Shown here in pieces: positions 25,818 through 35,600 of a DNA stretch of 36,397 nucleotides. The stretch lies in NCBI GenBank assembly GCA_021153285.1, contig JAGKTT010000019.1, positions 1 through 36,397 on the forward strand, read 5' to 3'. Under the pieces are notes generated by a model that was not told where the DNA came from, made no database searches, and worked only from the letters and a program-made list of their open reading frames with translations. Position numbers and translations under genes: made by a program. The stretch is from Bacteroidia bacterium (lineage in GTDB: Bacteria > Bacteroidota > Bacteroidia > Bacteroidales > UBA932). Position 1 is the first letter of the stretch, and each line of letters begins with the position of its first letter.

Positions 25818-27349
25818 AGTACTACGATAAACTGATCTTTGATCTTTCCAAGGAAGGAAGACAAGGATATTCTCTCCCTGTAAATAAATGGGAATCAACA
25901 GTTTCGGAACTACCTGCGGGGCTTCTTCGTGCTGATGTTCCAGCCCTGCCTCAGGTAAGCGAACTTGACGTCGTGCGCCATTATACAAATCTTTCCCAGA
26001 TGAATTTCGGAGTAGATTCGGGATTCTACCCGCTGGGCAGCTGCACGATGAAATATAATCCTAAGATCAATGAAGAGATTGCGGCCAATCCTGTCTTCGC
26101 AGGTCTGCATCCATTGCAGCCGGCTGAAACAGTTCAGGGAGCACTGCGCCTTTATAAAGATTTGGCAGCTGCTCTCTCGGCGATTACAGGAATGGCGGAA
26201 TTCACCCTCGATCCTTTCGCAGGAGCTCACGGCGAGCTCACCGGGCTTATGGTGATACGCCAATATCACATCGCCCGTGGTGATCTAAAGCGTACGAAGA
26301 TCATTGTCCCTGACAGCGCGCACGGAACCAATCCTGCTTCCGCGGCAGTATGTGGACTGGATATCGTACAGGTAAAGTCCAATGCAATGGGACTCGTTGA
26401 TGTCGAGGATCTTAAGCCATTGCTCGATGATACGATCGCCGGTATTATGATGACCAATCCGAATACCCTCGGACTCTTCGAAAAGGATATCAAGGAAATT
26501 GCAGCACTCGTACACGCTTGCGGAGGTCTTCTTTACTATGACGGTGCCAATATGAATCCGCTTATGGGAGTGGTACGTCCGGGAGATATGGGCTTCGATG
26601 TCCTGCATCTTAATTTGCATAAGACTTTCTCAACTCCTCACGGCGGTGGCGGTCCGGGATCGGGGCCGGTAGGAGTTGCGGCTCATCTTGCTTCCCATCT
26701 TCCTGTACCGAAAGTTATGGAAGCTGAGGACGGTACCTTGTATATTGCTGACGGAACTTGCAGATGTGCATCTTCTCCAGAAGGATCAGGCGCATTCGGT
26801 CCAGCCTGCAGCTGTGCACCGGAATGCAAGTGCGGATGTCAGGCCTGCGGCCAGATTTCTGGCTTTATGGGCAATTTCGGGGTGCTTTTAAGGGCTTATA
26901 CCTACATTCTGATGCTCGGTAAGCAAAATATAAAGAAAGTCGGTCCTTTGGCCGTTTTAGGGGCCAATTACATCAAGGAATCCCTCAAGGACGTCTACAA
27001 GCTTCCGATTCCGACAGTCTGCAAGCACGAATTCGTCTTCGACGGTCTTGCTGACCAGTCTACCGGTGTCACAACTCTGGATGTGGCCAAGAGACTTCTC
27101 GACTACGGATTCCACGCACCGACCATCTATTTCCCTCTTCTGTTCCATCAATCCATTATGATCGAACCGACTGAAACAGAGTCGAAGGAAACACTGGATG
27201 AATTCATCGAAGTGATGAGGAAACTTGCCCGGGAAGCACTCGAATCCCCGGAATACTTCAAGGAAGCCCCACACAATACTCCAGTGGGTCGTCTCGATGA
27301 AACCACCGCTGCCCGCCAGCCGATCCTTCGTTATAAGGATCTCGTCTGA
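25814..27349 (+). CDS. gcvPB: Glycine dehydrogenase subunit 2 with a Cys-rich insertion
   Basis: A 511-residue PLP-binding half of the P protein, which decarboxylates glycine. It shows GFYPLGSCTMKYNPK, DSAHGTNPASA, YYDGANMNP and the PLP lysine K270 in LHLNLHKTFSTPHGGGGPG. Between DGTLYIADG and GFMGNFGVLLRAYTYI the usual short linker is replaced by a segment holding eight cysteines: C316, C318, C332, C334, C338, C340, C342 and C345. Both flanks are in the same frame and conserved, so this is a true in-frame insertion. It resembles a metal-binding loop, not a known part of the family. A terminator follows. Confidence 0.95.
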   Translation: MKYYDKLIFDLSKEGRQGYSLPVNKWESTVSELPAGLLRADVPALPQVSELDVVRHYTNLSQMNFGVDSGFYPLGSCTMKYNPKINEEIAANPVFAGLHPLQPAETVQGALRLYKDLAAALSAITGMAEFTLDPFAGAHGELTGLMVIRQYHIARGDLKRTKIIVPDSAHGTNPASAAVCGLDIVQVKSNAMGLVDVEDLKPLLDDTIAGIMMTNPNTLGLFEKDIKEIAALVHACGGLLYYDGANMNPLMGVVRPGDMGFDVLHLNLHKTFSTPHGGGGPGSGPVGVAAHLASHLPVPKVMEAEDGTLYIADGTCRCASSPEGSGAFGPACSCAPECKCGCQACGQISGFMGNFGVLLRAYTYILMLGKQNIKKVGPLAVLGANYIKESLKDVYKLPIPTVCKHEFVFDGLADQSTGVTTLDVAKRLLDYGFHAPTIYFPLLFHQSIMIEPTETESKETLDEFIEVMRKLAREALESPEYFKEAPHNTPVGRLDETTAARQPILRYKDLV

Positions 27350-27373
27350 CCGGCTTCTTGAATTCGAAACACT

Positions 27374-27417
27374 AAGCACCGTCTCTTCTTATTAGAACGA
27401 GCGGTGCTTGTTTTTTA
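27374..27417 (+). terminator. Terminator of the gcv cluster
   Basis: Stem AAGCACCG/CGGTGCTT (27374-27381, 27402-27409), followed by GTTTTTTAT, 25 bp after the gcvPB stop. Confidence 0.8.
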
Positions 27418-27442
27418 TGAATGATATGATATCACTTGTTCG

Positions 27443-27450
27443 TAAATTTG
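27443..27450 (+). promoter_or_regulatory. Orphan -7-like element
   Basis: TAAATTTG with no open frame downstream; the next features are hairpins from 27521. It could start a short non-coding transcript, or be chance in A/T-rich sequence. No -33 TTG at proper spacing. Confidence 0.25.
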
Positions 27451-27520
27451 TAAGCCTCTCCAGAGTTACGTCTTGCTGCCAGACAGATGGGCTTTTAACG
27501 GATTAACTGCATAGTAAGCA

Positions 27521-27600
27521 GCCCCAAAGTGCGTGCAAGCCTTTAGGCTGAGCTTGCACGCACTTTGGGGCAATAGCCGGCGGGCGTATTTGCCGGCTAT
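27521..27600. repeat. Two adjacent strong hairpins
   Basis: A perfect 20-bp stem (arms 27521-27540 and 27552-27571, beginning GCCCCAAAGTGCG) with an 11-nt loop is followed at once by a 9-bp stem ATAGCCGGC/GCCGGCTAT (27573-27581, 27592-27600). No T-tract follows, so it is not a standard terminator. This is the main content of the first half of the 500-bp gap between gcvPB and the dehydrogenase gene. Confidence 0.8.
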
Positions 27601-27666
27601 GGTGCTTAGTTAAATGATTATCTATGAATAGGCAACACCAGATGTCGCCAGTCTGAACTTTAGCTG

Positions 27667-27780
27667 ACCCGTTGAGCGAAAAATCGGCCCCAGAAGCCAC
27701 TCCAGCCGCTCAATGGTATCGATTTCAGACCCGTTGAGCGATCAGACCCCATCCAGAGCAGGATTTTTCGCTCAACGGGT
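27667..27780. repeat. Double-hairpin dispersed repeat, copy 2
   Basis: Hairpin 1 has arms near 27667-27678 and 27707-27716; hairpin 2 has arms ACCCGTTGAGCG (27729-27740) and CGCTCAACGGGT (27769-27780). Same order, orientation and spacing as 34-147; here the second hairpin is perfect and the first has one decayed arm. Confidence 0.8.
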
Positions 27781-27813
27781 CGACAGACCTGAAGGTTTTT
27801 TCACATAAATCAC

Positions 27814-27821
27814 TAAATTTG
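27814..27821 (+). promoter_or_regulatory. -7 element of the dihydrolipoyl dehydrogenase gene
   Basis: TAAATTTG, 28 bp before the ATG, leaving a leader of about 20 nt. Confidence 0.5.
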
Positions 27822-27849
27822 TAACTGAAACTGATAACAAAAACCACAT

Positions 27850-29235
27850 ATGAAAATCATCATAATCGGTGCCGGACCTGGCGGATATGAGACCGCTCTT
27901 CTGGCTGCAAAAAGGGGAGTGGAAACCGTGCTGATAGAGGCCGGTCCTGTGGGTGGAACCTGTCTCAATGAAGGCTGTATTCCGACCAAGTCATTCTGTA
28001 AAAATGCGGAGTTTATAGACCATCTTCAAGAAGCTGATAAATACGGAGTTGGCAGCCTTGATTTCAAGTTAGACTTCAGTAAAGTCACCGAGAGAAAAAA
28101 TGCTGTCGTTGAACAGCTTAAATCCGGTGTCGAAAGCCTTCTGAAACATAAGCTCATAACCCTTGTCAGAGGCCGTGCATTCTTCAAGGATCAACACACA
28201 GTTTCGGTCATTCCGAATGACCTTCAGGAAGCAGCTCAAACACAAGACTACACCGCCGACTACATCATCATCGCTACAGGCTCAGTATCCTCATCTCTAC
28301 CTATTCCGGGAGCCGACCTTCCTGGTATCCTGACCTCCAAGGAAATCCTTGATATTGATCACGTTCCGAACCGTCTGTGTGTCATCGGAGGCGGTGTCAT
28401 CGGACTGGAATTCGCTTCGATTTTCCGTAGCTTCGGCAGTGAAGTCACAGTCATCGAATATTGCAAGGACATCCTGCCTCGCTTCGACACGGATCTGGCC
28501 AAGCGATTGAAACAAAGTCTGGGCAAGCGCAGCATCGAGATCAATACGCAGTCACAGGTAACTGAAATACAGATCAGGCACACCGGATCCGAAGAAAAAA
28601 CCGAATATGAAGTTACCTTCCTCCGCAAAGGAAAGGAAGAAAAAGTCGTCGCCGACAAGGTCCTTATGGCAGTCGGAAGACGCGCGGCCATAAACTCGCT
28701 CAACTTCTCTGACGTAGGAATTGAAGCTGCTCCTAAGGGTGTGAAAGTCAATGAGTTTATGCAGACCAATATCCCTCATATCTACGCCATCGGTGACATC
28801 AACGGTCAGATGATGCTGGCCCACGCCGCGACCTTCCAAGGCATCGTTGCCCTCGATCACATTATGGGCCTCCCGAATGATATTGACCTGAATGTGATGC
28901 CGGCCGCGGTGTTCACTTCTCCTGAGGCGGCGAGTGTTGGATTGACCGAGGACGAATGCAAGGAAAAGGGGATTGCCGTGAAGTGCCTGAAGTCCTTCTT
29001 CCGTGCCAACGGCAAGGCGGTGACAATGGGCGAGACCGACGGCTTCTGCAAACTTGTCGTTGCTGCGTCCGACGGCCAGATTCTCGGCTGTCATCTCTAC
29101 GGCCCGCACGCTTCCGACATTGTTCAGGAGGCCTGCGCCCTCATAAACCGCAAGACCACTTTAAGTCAATTTCAGAGCATAATCCACACTCATCCGACCC
29201 TGACGGAAGTCCTGCAATCCGCCATAAACGGATAG
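27850..29235 (+). CDS. lpdA: Dihydrolipoyl dehydrogenase
   Basis: A 461-residue FAD-dependent disulfide oxidoreductase that reoxidises dihydrolipoyl groups with NAD+. It shows the FAD dinucleotide-binding motif IIGAGPGGYETALLA, the redox disulfide C38/C43 in GGTCLNEGCIPTKS, the NAD-binding motif VIGGGVIGLEFAS, YAIGDINGQMMLAHAA and the catalytic HTHPTLTE near the C terminus. It is separated from gcvPB by a terminator and its own promoter, so it is transcribed independently. It is the natural L protein for the adjacent glycine cleavage genes and could also serve 2-oxoacid dehydrogenases. Confidence 0.94.
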   Translation: MKIIIIGAGPGGYETALLAAKRGVETVLIEAGPVGGTCLNEGCIPTKSFCKNAEFIDHLQEADKYGVGSLDFKLDFSKVTERKNAVVEQLKSGVESLLKHKLITLVRGRAFFKDQHTVSVIPNDLQEAAQTQDYTADYIIIATGSVSSSLPIPGADLPGILTSKEILDIDHVPNRLCVIGGGVIGLEFASIFRSFGSEVTVIEYCKDILPRFDTDLAKRLKQSLGKRSIEINTQSQVTEIQIRHTGSEEKTEYEVTFLRKGKEEKVVADKVLMAVGRRAAINSLNFSDVGIEAAPKGVKVNEFMQTNIPHIYAIGDINGQMMLAHAATFQGIVALDHIMGLPNDIDLNVMPAAVFTSPEAASVGLTEDECKEKGIAVKCLKSFFRANGKAVTMGETDGFCKLVVAASDGQILGCHLYGPHASDIVQEACALINRKTTLSQFQSIIHTHPTLTEVLQSAING

Positions 29236-29243
29236 CGTTTCTC

Positions 29244-29275
29244 TTATTTCGTAGAAATAAAGCGTTGTTTTTTTT
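29244..29275 (+). terminator. Terminator after lpdA
   Basis: Stem TTATTTC/GAAATAA (29244-29250, 29254-29260) with a 3-nt loop, followed by GCGTTGTTTTTTTT. The stem is A/T-rich but the T-tract is strong; the T-tract end also overlaps the -33 TTG of the next promoter. Confidence 0.65.
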
Positions 29276-29296
29276 GCATAGTTGGTAGGGAAATTG

Positions 29297-29304
29297 TATA
29301 TTTG
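29297..29304 (+). promoter_or_regulatory. Promoter of the surface-lipoprotein locus
   Basis: TATATTTG with TTTTG ending at 29276, 20 bp upstream. This is a textbook Bacteroides -33/-7 pair, about 58 bp before the ATG. Confidence 0.65.
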
Positions 29305-29361
29305 TAGTCATTCTACGACGAATTTAACCCGAAAATTTCTCAACGAATTGTGTCAAGTAAT

Positions 29362-30696
29362 ATGAAATACATCTTTAAACCCCTCATTATCAGTATCCTG
29401 GTACTGATGATGGGGGCTGTTAGTGTATCTGCGCAGCAGTCGTGCGATTCCGTGGCGGTCTACTTCCGTCAGGGAAAATCGGCGTTTGATCGCGAATTCC
29501 GCGACAACGGCGACCGCATCGATAATTTCATCGCAAGGATACGCCTCATCCAGGATTTGTCCAATTTCAGGATACACCGTGTGGAGTATACCGCCAGCGC
29601 ATCTCCAGAAGGAACTGTGGAGAACAATCAGAAGCTCGCCAGCTCCAGAGCGGCGGTAATGACCGGTATCCTTCACGAGAAGCTGGTCTTCGCAGACTCT
29701 CTGGTGCATCTTAATGCGATTACCGAGGACTGGGACGGACTTGCTCGACAAGTGAAGGCTGACCAGAATGTTCCAGACAGGAAGGAGGTCCTGAAAATCA
29801 TCGAAGGAAAGTCTCCTGACCGCAAGGAACAGCTCCGTAATCTGAACGGCGGTGCAGCGTGGGATTATCTTTTGAGAACGCATTTTCCAGACCTGCGTTC
29901 TTTTCGCATTTTTATATACACCGGCATCGAAGAGCAGGAACTGGAAGGAGTAGTCGACATCGATCTCTCTACTGAGCCTGTCGCTCCAGCGACTCTTGAA
30001 AAGGAAGTCGTGGAAGTGATCGACCAGCCTGTAGTAGAGCAGCCACAGATCGTGGAGGAGCCAGTCCAGCAGATTGAGCCTCAGGATGATAAGTGGGTGA
30101 GGAAGCTCACAGTCAAGACCAATCTCATCGGCGCAGCCTTCCTGATGGCCAATGCTGCCGTCGAGGTGGACATCATCGAAAACCTCTCGATCGCCCTTCC
30201 TGTGTATTGGTCAGGATGGGATTATGCCGGTATCAATACTCTGAAATTCAGAACTCTGATGATTCAGCCAGAGGTAAGATACTACATCCCTAAGACCAAC
30301 GGACTCTATGTCGGTGCCCACTTCGGAATAGGTTACTGGAACTTTGCACTCGGCGATTATGCCGGCAAGATCGGACTCGACCATATGGACGGATGGCGCT
30401 ACCAGGACCACAAGGGTGAAAGCCCTGCCATCGGCGGAGGTATCAGCGTAGGTTACGCCCTTCAGTTCAAGAAGAATCCTCGCTGGGGTATGGAGTTTGC
30501 CGTCGGAGCCGGAGCATATGACGCGAAATATGATGTCTTCTACAATGAGGCCAACGGACCGTACCACGAAAGAGGTGCCCGCACCACTTACATCGGCATT
30601 GACAATGCATCAATATCATTCACATACAAGTTTGACCTCAAGAAGGCCAATAGCGCCAAGAAGTCAGACCGTAAAGCAAAGGAGGGCCAGCGATGA
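29362..30696 (+). CDS. OmpA-like / DUF3575 outer-membrane protein
   Basis: A 444-residue protein. The signal peptide (first about 25 residues, ending SVSAQ) leads to an OmpA-like alpha/beta domain (VAVYFRQGKSAFDREFRDNG, YTASASPEGTVENNQKLASSRA). A Glu/Val/Pro-rich linker follows (about residues 200-240), then a C-terminal beta-barrel of DUF3575 type (KLTVKTNLIGAAFLMANAAVEVDI to ISFTYKFDL). ATG 29362 is chosen over the in-frame GTG at 29350 because the signal peptide starts there. Proteins of this kind head Mfa/type V pilus-like clusters in Bacteroidales, where they are thought to act in outer-membrane export or anchoring. The next gene's ATG overlaps its stop by 4 bp. Confidence 0.85.
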   Translation: MKYIFKPLIISILVLMMGAVSVSAQQSCDSVAVYFRQGKSAFDREFRDNGDRIDNFIARIRLIQDLSNFRIHRVEYTASASPEGTVENNQKLASSRAAVMTGILHEKLVFADSLVHLNAITEDWDGLARQVKADQNVPDRKEVLKIIEGKSPDRKEQLRNLNGGAAWDYLLRTHFPDLRSFRIFIYTGIEEQELEGVVDIDLSTEPVAPATLEKEVVEVIDQPVVEQPQIVEEPVQQIEPQDDKWVRKLTVKTNLIGAAFLMANAAVEVDIIENLSIALPVYWSGWDYAGINTLKFRTLMIQPEVRYYIPKTNGLYVGAHFGIGYWNFALGDYAGKIGLDHMDGWRYQDHKGESPAIGGGISVGYALQFKKNPRWGMEFAVGAGAYDAKYDVFYNEANGPYHERGARTTYIGIDNASISFTYKFDLKKANSAKKSDRKAKEGQR

Positions 30697-31700
30697 AAAA
30701 GATTAATATCCTCGTCGCTCTCGCAGCGCTCCTTACACTCGTTTCCTGCGTTCACGAATTCCCTGATCCTGTGGATGCGGAGGTTAAGCTAAGACTCCAG
30801 TACGATACTGAACTTCCTATTTATCAGATTGTTGACTGGGTGACCAAATCATCTTCTGACCCTGAAGACTATGACACAAGATATGTAATCAAGGCATTCC
30901 CTGAGACCAGAAGAGGAGACTTCTCCACCACAGCAGCAAAGACCTGGGTCTTCACTGAAGCCGATGTTACAGAACTTAACTACGAGGTAAGCCTTTTCAT
31001 CCAGGAAGGAAACTACAAGTTTATGGTCTGGACAGACTTCGTACCTGCCGGCACACAGACCAACTACTTCTACAACTCAGACAACTTCGGTGAAATCATC
31101 GAGAACACCACCTACTGCGGTAACAACGATATGCGTGACTGCTACAGAGGATGGACCACGGTAGACGTAGTGCGTTTCGGTTCGGAAGTTCCTCCGGTAA
31201 GCGGTGTCATCGAAATGTCCAGGGCCATCGCGAAGTTCACCTTCGAGTCCACCGACCTCATCGACTTCCTCACAAAGGAAGCCCGCACAAAGACCGAAAA
31301 AGGCGACACCAAGGTGGAACCTTCGGACATCGACCTGAGCGAGTACAAGATCATCTTCTACTACACAGGATTCAAGCCAAGTGCCTTCAATATGCATTCT
31401 GACCGTCCTAACGACTCCAGAACAGGTATCCGTTTCCAGTCCAACATCCAGCAGATCGATGAAGGAACAGCCTACCTCGGCTTCGACTACTGTTTCTCCA
31501 ACAGCGACGAAACCACAGTCAACATGGCCATCGGAGTATACGACAAGGACAATACCGAGGTATCTCTCATCAACGGTATCGACGTCCCTCTCCAGAAAGG
31601 CAAGCACACCATCATCCGCGGTCGCTTCATGACCCAGGAATCTTACGGTGGAGTAGCCATCAACCCTGAGTTTGATGGAGAGTTCAATATCACTATTTAA
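30693..31700 (+). CDS. Mfa/fimbrillin-like lipoprotein 1 (DUF6562-type)
   Basis: A 335-residue predicted lipoprotein: signal peptide MKKINILVALAALLTLVSC with C19 as the lipidated residue, then an all-beta extracellular region. Segments RAIAKFTFES and VPLQKGKHTIIRGRFMTQ match, in order, equivalents in the next two proteins (RRVAQINFLAD and RPVAQLNIGT; YKANYRTN in both). This marks a common fimbrillin/Mfa-like domain. I recall this as the DUF6562 family, but that name is from memory. It may be an anchor or minor subunit of a surface structure. Translationally coupled to the DUF3575 gene. Confidence 0.75.
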   Translation: MKKINILVALAALLTLVSCVHEFPDPVDAEVKLRLQYDTELPIYQIVDWVTKSSSDPEDYDTRYVIKAFPETRRGDFSTTAAKTWVFTEADVTELNYEVSLFIQEGNYKFMVWTDFVPAGTQTNYFYNSDNFGEIIENTTYCGNNDMRDCYRGWTTVDVVRFGSEVPPVSGVIEMSRAIAKFTFESTDLIDFLTKEARTKTEKGDTKVEPSDIDLSEYKIIFYYTGFKPSAFNMHSDRPNDSRTGIRFQSNIQQIDEGTAYLGFDYCFSNSDETTVNMAIGVYDKDNTEVSLINGIDVPLQKGKHTIIRGRFMTQESYGGVAINPEFDGEFNITI

Positions 31701-31711
31701 TATATATAGGA

Positions 31712-32593
31712 ATGAAGATTTTCAAACACTCTATATTTGCAACAGCCCTTCTGGCTCTTTCGGCCCTGTCTTGTGACAAGGCTGAAAGTCCTGTTTCAAT
31801 GCCGGAGCTGTCAGAGACCCTCACCTACAGCGTGGAGCTCGATCAGCAGACAAAGGCATTAGGAGAGGGAAAAAGCATCAATTACATTTGGTGTGGTGCA
31901 TATAAGGAAGTCAATAATGACGGTGTAGTCAGTTATACTCTAAGGTCAGAGTCGTTGACCCCATTTGTAGACGGAATCGCTCAATGCAAAATCGAAATGG
32001 TTCGCGACCAGTCATATAAGGTTGTCTTCGTCGGTCAGTATTTCGAGAATATGAATCCGGAACCAAGACCTTCCTACTGGATCGATGAAGGATTCGCGAG
32101 AGTCTATATGCCGACAGCCAACGACGCAACAGCTCCAGCAACCAATTCTGACAACTATGACCTTTTCACATACGTCGACCAGGTCACTGACTTCAGGCCA
32201 AGAGCCGCCAAAAATATTACTCTTGCTCGTCGAGTAGCACAGATCAATTTCCTTGCTGACCCTGCCGATCTTGCTACGTCCGCAATAGCTGGCAAGACTC
32301 CAGAGCAGAGTTCTGTAACCCTTACCGGAGTACCTGAGTATATCTCCTTGCTTGATGGGACTGTATCAGATACTTTTGTAGATGTGCAATATGCTCGAGC
32401 ACCTCTGACGAATCTTTATGAGAACACTCTTGCTACTGTATTTTGTCTCGCATCAGAAACAAGCAAGGATGTCAATCCTTCCTTATATATATATAATGCC
32501 AATGGTGAGACTCTTAAAGAATACTCATCAATTCCAGGAATCCCATACAAAGCAAACTACCGTACTAACGTGAAGGTATCGTATAAATTTTGA
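31712..32593 (+). CDS. Mfa/fimbrillin-like lipoprotein 2
   Basis: A 293-residue predicted lipoprotein (signal ending LALSALSC, C21 lipidated). Its single extracellular domain runs to the end and closes with IPGIPYKANYRTNVKVSYKF. Similarity to the N-terminal domain of the large downstream protein is clear: TKALGEG against TKAVGDD, RRVAQINF against RPVAQLNI, and KANYRTN in both. It lies 11 bp after its neighbour, in the same operon. It looks like a minimal one-domain version of the downstream adhesin, possibly a structural or capping subunit. Confidence 0.75.
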   Translation: MKIFKHSIFATALLALSALSCDKAESPVSMPELSETLTYSVELDQQTKALGEGKSINYIWCGAYKEVNNDGVVSYTLRSESLTPFVDGIAQCKIEMVRDQSYKVVFVGQYFENMNPEPRPSYWIDEGFARVYMPTANDATAPATNSDNYDLFTYVDQVTDFRPRAAKNITLARRVAQINFLADPADLATSAIAGKTPEQSSVTLTGVPEYISLLDGTVSDTFVDVQYARAPLTNLYENTLATVFCLASETSKDVNPSLYIYNANGETLKEYSSIPGIPYKANYRTNVKVSYKF

Positions 32594-32638
32594 TTACAAT
32601 ATTACTTACAATAAAAATTAACTAAAAAACAAAAGAAG

Positions 32639-35600
32639 ATGAAAAAGATTTTACTTTTTGCTTCTGCTCTTGCAGGACTTTTCTTCGCTGCATCTTGTCA
32701 GCAGGAGAATCTCGAGCCTGTAGCAGGTGGTAATACTGTGACTTACACAGTCCAGATTCCTGATGCTATAGGTACAAAGGCTGTCGGAGATGACGTTAAA
32801 AATGCAAATGTTTTGCATTATGAGGTCTATCGTACAAAAAATGCTGAGACTAAGATCTTCTCTGAAGAAGATAATCTTCTCTATCACAAGGCTGTAGAAG
32901 CTAACGAAGATGGCACTTTCACTATTGTACTTGAGCTCATCAACAATCAGAACTTTACAGTTCTTCTTTGGGCTCAGCATCAGGAAAGCTTGAAGGATGG
33001 TGAGAACCTCATTTTAGAGAATGAGGCTTATAATGTAGAAAATCTTACTAATGTTACAATCAACACTCTGCTCAAAGCAAACCAGCTTGATTATGCTGCT
33101 TTCGCCGGTCACCATTTCATTAAGGCTAATGTGAAGGATACTAAGAAAGTAATCGAACTCCATCGACCTGTTGCTCAGCTTAATATCGGTACAACTGCAG
33201 AGAGCCTTACAGCTTTTAATGACCCAGTTGTCCTTAAAAAATCTTCAGTGTCAGTAGAGGGTCTTTCTAATACTTATAATGTTGCGACTAAGGCTGCAGG
33301 TGCAGTTTATAATGAAGCAATATCATACGGTGTCCAGCCTGTTCTTAAGAAAGCTAATGATGAATATGAGACTTTCACAGCAGGAACAACTACTTACCCA
33401 TATGTTGGAATGAACTATGTTGGTTTCGCTGCAACAGAAGGATCGACAATCAAGGTGTCATATTTTATCGAGACTTCTGAGGGTGACATCACAAACACTA
33501 TCAACAATGTTCCTGTAAAGGCTAACTACCGTACAAACATCATCGGTAACCTCATCACAGCTACATCAGACTATAAGATTACTCTTGATTCTGATTGGGC
33601 TGACGAGCCAGATGAACCATATGTAGTTGAAGTTGTCTCAGTTTCTACAGCTGCAGGTCTTCAGGAAGCTATTGATGATATTCCAGCTGGTACAGAAGGT
33701 AATATCAAGCTCGAGGGTAACATCGATCTTGGAGCACTTGTTGGTATGATTTCAACCAAGGCGGGTGAGAATCCATATGGACTCTTGATTCCAGCAGGCA
33801 AGACAATTATTCTTGATCTTAATGGATGTACCCTTACTGGTGTTGATGAGACTGAGATTAGCTTCGGTCTTATTACAAACAAAGGTAATCTTACAATTGT
33901 AAACTCTGCAGAAGGAAAGACAGGTAAAATCAACCTTAACGCAATGAAAAATGATCCTTCATTTAGCAGATATTCATCAGTCATTTCAACTCAGCCAGGT
34001 TCTACTCTTACAGTAGGTGCCGGTGTTGAGATCGAGCATTTCGGTGGAACTTCAATGTCTTATGGTATTGATGTCCTTACAAATGGCAAGGGAACTTCAG
34101 CTGTTGCTGTGATTGATGGCGCTACAGTCAAGTCAACTTACCGTGCTATTCGCCAGTTCCTCAATGGTACTGAGGCTAATAACAGTCTTACAGTTAAGTC
34201 TGGTTCTGTAATTGAGTCAAAAAATGGCAACAAGAGTATCTGGATGCAGGATCCAAGTGCAAATGCAAATACTGGATCACTCGTTGTTGAGGAAGGCGCT
34301 GAGCTTTATGGTAATGTATACATTTCAGCAACAGCTGGTTCTACAGAATGGCCAGTGTCAGCATCTGTAGCAGCCTCAGCTCTCAAGGATGGTTCTAAGG
34401 TCGAAATATCTCCAAAGGAACTTGTCGGTTACAATGTGGTTTTGAATGATGGTGTTTACGTGTTCGAGCAGTCATGGTCAGTTGATGGCGATGAGTACTT
34501 CATTTTTACAGCATATGGTTTGAAGTGGGTAGCTGAGCAGGTAAATACTATGGAATTCTATGTGAATTCTTCAGCAAATATCTTCGATGGTAAGACTGTT
34601 TACCTTGAAAATGACATAGATCTTGGCGGTTCTGAGTGGACTCCTATCGGTGATTATGCCTTCAGTCGTACTAGTTTCAATGGTGTTTTTGATGGAAAGA
34701 ATCACACAGTATCAAACTTTAAAGTGACTGAGCTTGTTTCTTGGACAGAAAAAGTTACAGAAGCTTCGTATGGATTATTTGGTAATGTCAAAGGTACAAT
34801 TAAGAATCTGACTGTTAAGGATGCAATTGTAGCACCAAATGGTGGCCGTTATTCAGCTGTACTTGTAGGTCGTTTGCACAATGGTGCTAACATTGAGAAT
34901 TGTCATGTTAAATCATCCTCAGCCACTATTGAGCATTGGCAGGTCGGCGGTATTGTTGGACAGAACAACAATGGTAATATTAGAAATTGTTCAATTTCAG
35001 GTTCCACAATTACCGGTATGGCTGCTGTTGGTGCTATCGTGGGTATGGATATGGTTGCAGGAGAGCACTCTATTGAAAACTGTCGTGTGGAAAATTCTGA
35101 ACTTGTTCAGAATGAATCATTGGGAGAAAGTTATGATTCCACATACGGCCTTGCTGTTGGTCTAGTAAATGCATCAGGTATTATACTGCACCTTAATAAC
35201 GTTGTAGTCGAAAATAATACTATTAAGGGAGTATCTTCAGATGTTCTTGTTGGAGAAAATGAAGCCGGATCTAAGATTATTATTGACGGCTACGAAATTC
35301 TTGCTCCAGGTCTTGCCTACAACAAAACATTAAAGACTTACGCTGTATCATCAGCAGATGGTCTTGTAGCAATGTCAGATAGAACAATCAAAGCAGGTGA
35401 GTCTGTAGTTCTCACTGCAGACATTGATCTTGCTGGTGTAGAGTTCAATGGTCTTTCAGCTTTCAATCCTGAGAATAATAATACTTTTGATGGTCAGAGA
35501 CATAAGGTTTCAAACTGGACAAATGAAGGCGGAGCTTCTGATATGGCATTTATCAAAGGCTGGGTAGGAACAATCAAGAATGTGACTATCGAGAATGCAT

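Noticed and set aside
26759..26848. Frameshift or assembly error as the source of the Cys-rich stretch in GcvPB
   Set aside because: Conserved sequence on both sides is in the same frame and the length is a multiple of three; a compensating pair of errors giving eight ordered cysteines is improbable.
31077..31607. A 176-codon minus-strand open frame
   Set aside because: It is antisense to a Mfa-like lipoprotein gene with clear signal peptide and operon position.
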